From Alphaproteobacteria bacterium (GTDB taxonomy: Bacteria; Pseudomonadota; Alphaproteobacteria; JAJTHO01): a DNA stretch of 12,834 nucleotides. The translations under genes and the position numbers were made by a program. The notes beneath the pieces are model-generated. The model did not search any database, had not been told where the DNA came from, and saw only the letters and a program-made list of their open reading frames with translations. Positions 8,283 through 12,834 of this stretch are shown in pieces (position 1 is the first letter of the stretch; every line of letters starts with the position of its first letter). Where the stretch lies: positions 1 to 12,834 of the forward strand of contig JAJTHO010000180.1 in the NCBI GenBank assembly GCA_021297975.1, given 5' to 3'.

Positions 8283-8393
8283 GTGTCATATCGAGCGCAG
8301 CAAGGCAACGCCTTGCGCAGTCGAGATATCTCATGGCATCCTAAGGGAGATCCCTCCACGCAGCCGCTAACGCGGCTTTGGTCGGGATGACAC
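8283..8393. repeat. Intergenic palindromic repeat element with imperfect terminal inverted repeats
   Basis: About 111 bases between the convergent cobT and motB are bounded by GTGTCATATCGAGC at the left and the complement of GTGTCATCCCGACC at the right; 11 of these 14 bases match. Inside are a 7-base stem (GCAAGGC-aac-GCCTTGC, 8300-8316), a self-complementary GAGATATCTC (8323-8332), a short AGGGA/TCCCT stem (8344-8355) and a 6-base stem (AGCCGC-taac-GCGGCT, 8362-8377). This modular structure is typical of short dispersed bacterial repeats (REP-like or MITE-like), and the TCATCCCGACC end resembles such elements as I recall them. It carries no gene and may also help end transcription from both sides. 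Only one copy lies in the window, so dispersal is not shown. Confidence 0.7.
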
Positions 8394-8414
8394 ACACTAT
8401 AGATTTAGCGAGGT

Positions 8415-9392
8415 TTACCGGAACACGCCGCCCTCAATCGGCGCTGTTGGGGCATCGGGCTCTTTTTGTTTTTGTATCACTTCGGAATAGAGAAGGGTGA
8501 TGCTAATCCGGCGGTTAGGAGCAGCGCGCGGGTCATCTTTGATAAGAGGGTCGCGGTCGGCGCGCCCGGTGATGCGATTGATTTTTTCCCCTTTAACTCC
8601 AGCGTATTCCAAGGTGCGGCGCGTTGCGTGCGCCCGGTCTGCGGATAATTCCCAGTTAGAATACCCCGCATAGCCGCGGAACGGAACAGCGTCGGTGTGG
8701 CCGCTAATTTCCACATCATTAGGGGCGCGTTTGATAATTTCTGCAACCTTATAGAGCACCTGTTCCGCATAGGGCAGGGGTTGGTATTTCCCGGCTTCAA
8801 ACATCGGCTTGCCTTCGGAATCAACCAGTTGGATGCGTAAACCCTCAGGCGTCATTTCCACCAGTAAATTTTTCGCCATGTCGGCCAGAGCCGGGTCTTG
8901 GGCTATAGCTTGTTTTAACTGTGCGGCCATTCTTTTAAAACGCTCTTCTTCAATTTTTTTGAGCTGTTCGGCATCGCCGCTTTCGGCCTCAGTTTCCATT
9001 TTACCCGTATCCGTCATACCCCTGCCATCTTGATTGGCACCGGTTGTGGGTTCGACTTCCAAGGCCTCATCGCTTTCAACGCCTTCGGTCACTTCTTGCG
9101 GTTTTAACATGGGGTTGGCGGGGGCTTTTAATGCATTAATCTGTGAGAGGGACAGGCCGCCTAAGATGCCGCCCGCGCCGCTGGTGCTGCTGCTGACACT
9201 GGTGGGGGCGAAATAATTGGAGATACCCTCGCGCTGTTCTTTGGTTGTGGAGCTGAGCAACCACAGCAGCAAAAAGAACGCCATCATCGCGGTCACGAAA
9301 TCCGCATACGCCACTTTCCACGCGCCGCCATGGTGGCCATGGCCACCTTTTTTGATGCGCTTGATGATGATGATTGGCCGTTCGTCTGCCAT
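8415..9392 (-). CDS. motB: Flagellar motor stator protein MotB
   Basis: MotB anchors the stator to peptidoglycan and, with MotA, forms the proton channel that drives flagellar rotation. The protein is 325 residues. A short basic, His/Gly-rich N-terminus precedes one transmembrane helix (about 28-47) carrying D31 in YADFVTAMMAF, the proton-carrying Asp equivalent to E. coli D32. A plug-like and linker region follows, with an acidic stretch at about 100-150. The OmpA-like peptidoglycan-binding domain spans about 185-302, with ISGHTD at 229-234, LSADRA at 249-254 and NRRI at 293-296. The ATG directly follows the motA TAA with no spacer, and no good Shine-Dalgarno is seen, so translation is coupled. 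The channel residue suggests a proton-type stator, though the ion is inferred. Confidence 0.95.
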   Translation of the reverse strand: MADERPIIIIKRIKKGGHGHHGGAWKVAYADFVTAMMAFFLLLWLLSSTTKEQREGISNYFAPTSVSSSTSGAGGILGGLSLSQINALKAPANPMLKPQEVTEGVESDEALEVEPTTGANQDGRGMTDTGKMETEAESGDAEQLKKIEEERFKRMAAQLKQAIAQDPALADMAKNLLVEMTPEGLRIQLVDSEGKPMFEAGKYQPLPYAEQVLYKVAEIIKRAPNDVEISGHTDAVPFRGYAGYSNWELSADRAHATRRTLEYAGVKGEKINRITGRADRDPLIKDDPRAAPNRRISITLLYSEVIQKQKEPDAPTAPIEGGVFR

Positions 9393-10256
9393 TTATTTAA
9401 CCGGAGGCAGTTCTTCGAAGGTTTTTTCCATCTCTAGGAAGCTTGGCCGAAGAGAATGGGGTAGAGCTTTGCGGGCAAATTCAACCGAGATGGCGGGTGC
9501 ATTGCCATGCAGGTGTGAGATAAGTGCCGTTTTGATAACACTTAGGTATTTTGATTCCTGCTCTTTGATAAAATTCAGATACAAAGCCATGGGCCCCAAG
9601 AATCCATAGGCAATCCAAACCCCCAGAAAGGTTCCAACCAGCGCCGAGCCGATAAGCTTACCCAAAACAGCGGGCGGTTCGGTAATCGCCCCCATAGTTT
9701 TAATAATCCCCAGCACCGCCGCCACAATCCCCAGCGCCGGCATCCCATCCGCCATGCTCTGAACGGCAGCAGGAACTTGGTGCTCATCCTGGTGATGCAC
9801 CTCAAGCTCCATGGTCATGATATCGTCCATGGTGTGCGGATTGTCCGCGCCAAGCGAAATCATCCGCAGGTAATCGCATAGGAAATCAACCGCGTGATGG
9901 TCATGCTGGAATTTGGGGAACTGTGAAAAAAGCGACGATTCATGCGGGTTCTCAATATGGCTTTCAATCGCCAGCACGCCTTTGCTTTTCATCAGACGCA
10001 GTGTCTGATACAAGCAGCAGAGTAATTCGGTGAAATGGGCTTTTTTGTATTTGGGCCCTTTAGCCACAACACCAAAAGCTTTGGCAAAGCCAATACAGAC
10101 GTTTTTTGAGTTACCAATAATCATCGCGCCGATAGCGGCACCGACAATAATCACCACCTCGAAGGGTTGCCATAGCACACCCATCTTGCCGCCCATGGCA
10201 ACGTAGCCGCCAAAGACGCAGCCGCAAACCGTAATGATGCCAAGGATAAATTTCAC
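9393..10256 (-). CDS. motA: Flagellar motor stator protein MotA
   Basis: Inner-membrane stator subunit that couples proton flow to torque on the rotor protein FliG. The 287-residue length and start agree with E. coli MotA. The start codon is GTG (10254-10256); the following residues KFILGIITV match the normal MotA N-terminus, and AAGG lies 10 bases upstream. Four membrane helices are visible at about 2-20, 32-49, 170-190 and 203-225. The two key prolines align with E. coli P173 (DGMPALGIVAAVLG) and P222 (YGFLGP). In the cytoplasmic loop, E98 and a basic residue at 90 (K here, R in E. coli) match the FliG-contact charges. It is followed immediately by motB. A CtrA-like site lies about 50 bases upstream. 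Confidence 0.96.
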   Translation of the reverse strand: MKFILGIITVCGCVFGGYVAMGGKMGVLWQPFEVVIIVGAAIGAMIIGNSKNVCIGFAKAFGVVAKGPKYKKAHFTELLCCLYQTLRLMKSKGVLAIESHIENPHESSLFSQFPKFQHDHHAVDFLCDYLRMISLGADNPHTMDDIMTMELEVHHQDEHQVPAAVQSMADGMPALGIVAAVLGIIKTMGAITEPPAVLGKLIGSALVGTFLGVWIAYGFLGPMALYLNFIKEQESKYLSVIKTALISHLHGNAPAISVEFARKALPHSLRPSFLEMEKTFEELPPVK

Positions 10257-10303
10257 AAGAATGCCGCCTTGAGTTGTGTTTCTTGCGGCAATAAAAGCAG
10301 AGG

Positions 10304-10322
10304 ATGGTTAAAAAGGCGTTAC
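10304..10322 (-). promoter_or_regulatory. Putative CtrA-binding site upstream of motA (GTAA-N7-TTAACCAT)
   Basis: On the minus strand the sequence reads GTAA, seven bases, TTAACCAT. The second half is the extended CtrA half-site and the first half differs from TTAA by one base. It ends about 48 bases before the motA start codon, in the 69-base gap after rfbD. CtrA control of flagellar and motility genes is well known in alphaproteobacteria, so the location is sensible. One TTAACCAT also occurs inside the kinase coding region near 2944, which shows the half-site alone can arise by chance. Confidence 0.4.
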
Positions 10323-10325
10323 GCT

Positions 10326-11210
10326 TTACAGCACTTTCGCAATAGCGTCTGTGGCGGCTTTGCGCCAGTCTGGTTGGGGAATACCAAGCCGGGCTATCTC
10401 ATGGCAATCAAGCACAGACCACAGCGGCCGCTGTGCAGGGGTTGGGTAGGAGGTTGTGGGAATAGCGGTCAGTGTGGGGGCGGTATAGCTTAAACCACCG
10501 GCGATGCGAAAAATTTCCCGCGCAAAATCATACCACGTCGTGGCAGGCTGGCCGCTGAAATGCAGCAGGCGGGGGAGCGGCGTTGCGGGGTTTTGAAGAT
10601 GTCTCGTCATCAATTCCCACAGCGCCCCGGCAATGGCGTTGGCGGGGGTGGGCGCGCCGTGCTGGTCATTGACAATGGAGAGAGCGCGGCGGGTTGTGCC
10701 CAGCTCCAACATGCGTTTGACAAAATTCGTGCCGTGCTCGCTGAAAACCCAGCTGGTGCGGAGAATCGTGCTCTGCGGCGCAAGGCTTTGCACGGCCAAT
10801 TCTCCGGCAAGCTTGGTGCGTCCATAAACCGAAAGCGGTGCAACGGGCGCATCCTCGCGATACGGTTTTTGCCCCACCCCTAAAATTGCGCCGGGGAAAA
10901 CATAGTCTGTTGACACATACAGCAGGGGAATGCCCGCTTTTCCGGCATAGCCCGCGAGCGCGGCGGTGCTGGCGGCATTCACGGCGTAGGCCAGCGCCGG
11001 TTCGCTTTCGGCTTTATCCACAGCGGTGTAGGCGCCCGCGTGGATGATGGCGGCGGGCTTCTTTTTCTCAACATAGCTGCGCACCTGTTCGGGATTCGCG
11101 AGGTCGCATTCCTTCCGGGATGGGACAAGCAGCCCCATGCCTTGCGGCGCAAGCTGGACAAGGGCGCGGCCAACTTGACCCGTTGCGCCGGTAATCAGCA
11201 CGCGGGTCAT
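10326..11210 (-). CDS. rfbD: dTDP-4-dehydrorhamnose reductase
   Basis: RfbD (RmlD) catalyses the last step of dTDP-L-rhamnose synthesis, the NAD(P)H-dependent reduction of dTDP-6-deoxy-L-lyxo-4-hexulose, supplying rhamnose for surface polysaccharide. From the ATG at 11208-11210 it is 294 residues, a normal length. The nucleotide-binding motif TGATGQVG is at 7-14, VSTDYVF at 99-105, and the catalytic YxxxK is Y129-K133 (YGRTK). A longer open frame reaches 11297, but the extra 29 residues do not resemble the family. The chosen ATG overlaps the rfbC stop by 4 bases (ATGA), a classic coupled junction. rfbA and rfbB are not present in the window. Confidence 0.95.
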   Translation of the reverse strand: MTRVLITGATGQVGRALVQLAPQGMGLLVPSRKECDLANPEQVRSYVEKKKPAAIIHAGAYTAVDKAESEPALAYAVNAASTAALAGYAGKAGIPLLYVSTDYVFPGAILGVGQKPYREDAPVAPLSVYGRTKLAGELAVQSLAPQSTILRTSWVFSEHGTNFVKRMLELGTTRRALSIVNDQHGAPTPANAIAGALWELMTRHLQNPATPLPRLLHFSGQPATTWYDFAREIFRIAGGLSYTAPTLTAIPTTSYPTPAQRPLWSVLDCHEIARLGIPQPDWRKAATDAIAKVL

Positions 11211-11764
11211 AGAGTAAACGGCGAGGGCGCCGCGCTGAGGGTTGGTAAGGCACTGTCTTTTTGTGATAAAATGCCAAGAGCCGCCTCTATACCCCAATCA
11301 ATGGCAAACGCGGGATCTTGCCACGAATACCCCGCATCAGCCGCGGGCGCATAGAGAGAGGAGACCTTATACACAACCTCAGTATCCGGCAAAAGAGTTA
11401 CAAAACCGTGTGCAAATCCTTCTGGAACAAACAGTTGCTCGCCGCCCTCCGCCGTTAATTTCACCGCAACATGCTGGGCAAAAGTGGGTGAGCCAAGGCG
11501 AATATCCACCGCCACATCAAGGATTGCGCCGCGCACGCAGCGCACGAGTTTTGCCTGTGCGTGCGGCGGCTTTTGAAAATGCAGCCCGCGCACGGTGTGT
11601 ATGGGGGCGGAATAAGAGTGGTTGTCCTGTACAAAGCGGATGGGGATACCGTTTTGGCTGAACACCTGTTCATTATAGGTTTCCGAAAACCAGCCGCGCG
11701 GATCGCCAAAGCGCCGGGGGGTGAACAGGATGACATCGGGGAGGGCGGTGGGGGTGAAGGACAT
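11207..11764 (-). CDS. rfbC: dTDP-4-dehydrorhamnose 3,5-epimerase
   Basis: RfbC (RmlC) epimerises dTDP-4-keto-6-deoxy-D-glucose at C3 and C5, the step before RfbD in dTDP-L-rhamnose synthesis. The 185-residue cupin protein has the conserved H62 (RGLHFQ), K72, Y132 and D170 (SQKD), matching the active-site His/Tyr/Asp positions of RmlC enzymes. The N-terminal TPTALPDVILFTP and GDPRGWFSETYN segments are typical and fix the start at 11764. The Shine-Dalgarno is weak (AAGAAGA). The gene lies 18 bases after brnA, with no terminator seen between them. It overlaps rfbD by 4 bases, so the two form an rfbC-rfbD operon, perhaps transcribed by readthrough from the toxin-antitoxin genes. Confidence 0.95.
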   Translation of the reverse strand: MSFTPTALPDVILFTPRRFGDPRGWFSETYNEQVFSQNGIPIRFVQDNHSYSAPIHTVRGLHFQKPPHAQAKLVRCVRGAILDVAVDIRLGSPTFAQHVAVKLTAEGGEQLFVPEGFAHGFVTLLPDTEVVYKVSSLYAPAADAGYSWQDPAFAIDWGIEAALGILSQKDSALPTLSAAPSPFTL

Positions 11765-11782
11765 GCTACGGTAATCTTCTTG

Positions 11783-12115
11783 TTATAGACTGTCAGACTG
11801 AAAAAAAGACGTAGTACCCGCCCGGTGCGATGCTAGCACCTGATGCATTAATGTTTGGTAGCCCATTTTTCTATCTGTGCTTGATGCCTGCTCTTTATAC
11901 CAATCCAGCAAATCGGTGTCCACGCGCAGGGAGATGGCCTGTTTGCGCGGGGGATTTGTCACAACAGCTGTTTCCCAAAAATCAGCCGGTAAGCCATCAT
12001 CCAGCGCACTGTCATCTTTCTTTTTCGCTGCGTCCCAATTGGTGCGGCTTTTAAGCTTGCGCACGGCGCTGCTGGAATAAATTCTCACATTAGAGGTTAT
12101 TTTTTTCTTGCTCAT
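11783..12115 (-). CDS. brnA: BrnA-family antitoxin
   Basis: A 110-residue protein with the BrnA (DUF4415-type) layout, expected to bind and neutralise the BrnT toxin and to repress its own operon. The N-terminal part holds NWDAAKKKDDSALDD at 26-40 and the PADFWETA motif at 43-50, typical of the toxin-binding region. The C-terminal part is a ribbon-helix-helix DNA-binding fold, with the strand ISLRVD at 61-66, a first helix at about 67-77 and a second helix starting at GYQTLMHQVL. The start at 12115 is supported by AAGGAG 10 bases upstream. It overlaps the end of brnT by 26 bases, and the toxin-first order is normal for brnTA. The identification rests on motif recognition. Confidence 0.88.
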   Translation of the reverse strand: MSKKKITSNVRIYSSSAVRKLKSRTNWDAAKKKDDSALDDGLPADFWETAVVTNPPRKQAISLRVDTDLLDWYKEQASSTDRKMGYQTLMHQVLASHRAGTTSFFQSDSL

Positions 12116-12380
12116 AAATCCTTGTCTCCTTGGGGTGACGAGCTTTTCTAAAAGAGATTATCCGAACTGTGCGTTTTTCTTCTGTATATACAAGAGCAAA
12201 GAGTCTCCCCTCTATTTCTGCTAAATCAAGATAGCGCGCCTCATTATTGCGGTCACTCTTAAGGGTTACTTTGAAGGGCGCTTCATACACCCGCCACGCA
12301 TCCCGGAAATCCAGCAACCGTTCGGCTAAAGTTGCCGTTCGTTTGGCTTCATCCCATGAATAATGTATAACACGGCGCAT
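12090..12380 (-). CDS. brnT: BrnT-family toxin (RelE-like ribonuclease)
   Basis: BrnT toxins are small RelE-fold ribonucleases that inhibit translation and are held inactive by BrnA. From the ATG at 12378-12380 the protein has 96 residues. The family pattern is clear: YSWDEAKRTATLAERLLDF near 7-25 (usual form xWDxxKxxxNxxKHxxxF), a DxxxxEARY segment around 43-50, ALVYTEE near 62-68, and the closing RIISFRKARHPKETRIYE at 73-90. The His common in the KH position reads E-R here, a departure whose effect I cannot judge. A TTG-initiated extension to 12419 is open but unlike the family. No Shine-Dalgarno is visible. A TGTATATACA palindrome sits 1 base upstream of the ATG and recurs inside the gene. 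Confidence 0.87.
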   Translation of the reverse strand: MRRVIHYSWDEAKRTATLAERLLDFRDAWRVYEAPFKVTLKSDRNNEARYLDLAEIEGRLFALVYTEEKRTVRIISFRKARHPKETRIYEQEKNNL

Positions 12381-12381
12381 G

Positions 12382-12391
12382 TGTATATACA
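12382..12391. promoter_or_regulatory. Candidate operator palindrome for brnT-brnA
   Basis: TGTATATACA is a perfect 10-base palindrome ending 1 base before the brnT start codon. The same 10 bases recur at 12183-12192 inside brnT, where they encode the Val-Tyr-Thr segment. BrnA antitoxins autoregulate by binding their own promoter, so paired palindromes are plausible operators. The role is inferred, and the second copy could simply reflect the conserved VYT codons. Confidence 0.3.
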
Positions 12392-12476
12392 ATACGATTT
12401 TTACAAAACACCATAGCAAAAATTGATGACGGCTTTAAAAGCTGCGGCAGGGCTGCTAACGTTTTTACGCTACGTT

Positions 12477-12761
12477 TTAAGCCCCCGGTTTTAACGTTGA
12501 GCTAGTGTACCCAACGCGCTCAGCAAGCCAAATTTTGACAAGGGATTGACGTGGAACGCCAAGGTGTGCAGCCTCGTAATCCAGCCTGTCCAGCAAGGAT
12601 ACAGGAATATCATCAATATGCAGGCTGGCTGTTTTTCCAGCCCGCGTTTCCGCAATAAATGTGTCCATGCTGAGGGGGTTTTGGGTGTCAAAATACTCAA
12701 GAACGTTAGTCTTGCCCGCATCGACAAGGGCTTCCAGTTTCTTAGCGGTTATTTTTTTCAT
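12477..12761 (-). CDS. Ribbon-helix-helix (CopG-like) antitoxin partnered with a BrnT-like toxin
   Basis: A 94-residue protein resembling the CopG-type antitoxins of type II toxin-antitoxin pairs (the COG5304-like group, by recall). The N-terminus MKKITAKKLEALVDAG and LEYFD region resemble the toxin-binding section. The C-terminal half is a ribbon-helix-helix fold: strand ASLHID at 45-50, helix 1 at about 54-67, turn LGVPRQS, helix 2 SLVKIWLAERV at 73-83. The LGVxRQSLxKxWLAER signature is characteristic. GAGGAG stands 10 bases before the ATG, supporting the start. It overlaps by 20 bases the end of an upstream BrnT-like toxin, which makes the pairing convincing. It is unrelated in sequence to the BrnA next door apart from the shared fold. 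Confidence 0.82.
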   Translation of the reverse strand: MKKITAKKLEALVDAGKTNVLEYFDTQNPLSMDTFIAETRAGKTASLHIDDIPVSLLDRLDYEAAHLGVPRQSLVKIWLAERVGYTSSTLKPGA

Positions 12762-12834
12762 ATAGTTCTATCTCCTCGATACGCGCTCTGCGCATGGTAA
12801 TAATTCTAATCTTTCCCTCGCGCCGCGTGACCAC
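12742..12834 (-). CDS. C-terminal end of a second BrnT-like toxin (partial, cut by the window edge)
   Basis: On the minus strand from the window edge, one frame stays open for 30 residues to a TAA at 12742-12744, too short to be listed as a normal open frame. It reads VVTRREGKIRIITMRRARIE and continues to a closing LYEKNNR. This is the C-terminal signature of BrnT toxins (KIRIIxxRRAxxxExxxYE) and aligns with the end of the complete BrnT in this window (RIISFRKARHPKETRIYE). It overlaps the following antitoxin start by 20 bases, as expected for a coupled toxin-antitoxin operon. The rest of the gene lies outside the window. Confidence 0.82.
   Translation of the reverse strand: MVTRREGKIRIITMRRARIEEIELYEKNNR

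Noticed and set aside
10257..10325. Sigma28-type flagellar promoter upstream of motA
   Set aside because: A GCCG-containing segment follows a TTAA-like segment, but the spacing and bases do not fit the TAAA-N15-GCCGATAA pattern.
10306..10328. Weak hairpin plus T-run after rfbD as an intrinsic terminator
   Set aside because: The stem is only three GC pairs with a three-base loop, extendable only across a bulge, and the T-run belongs to the better CtrA-like match.
11211..11297. Upstream extension of rfbD by 29 codons
   Set aside because: The extra residues do not resemble the reductase family, and the internal ATG at 11210 makes a 4-base overlap with the rfbC stop followed at once by the nucleotide-binding motif.
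12381..12419. TTG-initiated extension of brnT
   Set aside because: The added 13 residues are not family-like, and the ATG at 12380 gives a normal BrnT N-terminus.
12420..12476. Possible terminator between the RHH antitoxin and brnT
   Set aside because: Only short imperfect stems (such as GCAG/CTGC and AACGT/ACGTT) are present and none is followed by a T-run.

Overview
The window looks like part of an alphaproteobacterial chromosome. The evidence is a CobS/CobT pair of the aerobic cobaltochelatase type, a histidine kinase with a PleC-like ATPase core, a MotA/MotB pair, BrnT-type toxin-antitoxin genes, and two intergenic sequences that fit the binding motif of the alphaproteobacterial regulator CtrA. 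I cannot name the genus. The DNA is almost fully coding: no gene-free stretch exceeds 300 bases, and the longest gap is the 158 bases between cobT and motB.

Layout. Positions 1-102 hold the end of a plus-strand gene with a glutathione S-transferase-like tail. It is followed by ilvN, the regulatory subunit of acetolactate synthase. ilvN converges, with 3 bases between, on a minus-strand pair of sensor kinases (631-5357). The upstream member is a membrane-anchored hybrid kinase with HAMP, HisKA, ATPase, a decayed receiver, an intact receiver and an Hpt domain. The downstream member is a soluble receiver-PAS-PAS-kinase. Divergent from them is cobS-cobT (5467-8256), with a perfect TTAA-N7-TTAA motif in the shared intergenic region. 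cobT converges on motB-motA (8415-10256, minus strand), and a compact imperfect-palindromic repeat of about 111 bases fills the gap.

The right third is all minus strand. In transcription order it holds the 3' end of a BrnT-like toxin, its ribbon-helix-helix antitoxin, a complete brnT-brnA module, then rfbC-rfbD of dTDP-rhamnose synthesis, then motA-motB. The spacing is tight (brnA to rfbC 18 bases, rfbC/rfbD 4-base overlap, rfbD to motA 69 bases). Readthrough is therefore possible, although a CtrA-like site lies just before motA.

How the genes may work together. The two kinases could form one phosphorelay. CobS and CobT form the AAA+/VWA motor of cobaltochelatase, but the large subunit CobN is not here. 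MotA and MotB form the flagellar stator. RfbC and RfbD perform the last two steps of dTDP-L-rhamnose synthesis, and RfbA and RfbB must be encoded elsewhere. The two BrnT modules side by side, each with a different antitoxin type, are the accessory part of the window. I see no clear undescribed system. The best leads are the tandem toxin-antitoxin pair with a repeated 10-base palindrome, the two CtrA-like sites, the receiver lacking its phosphoacceptor, and the intergenic repeat.
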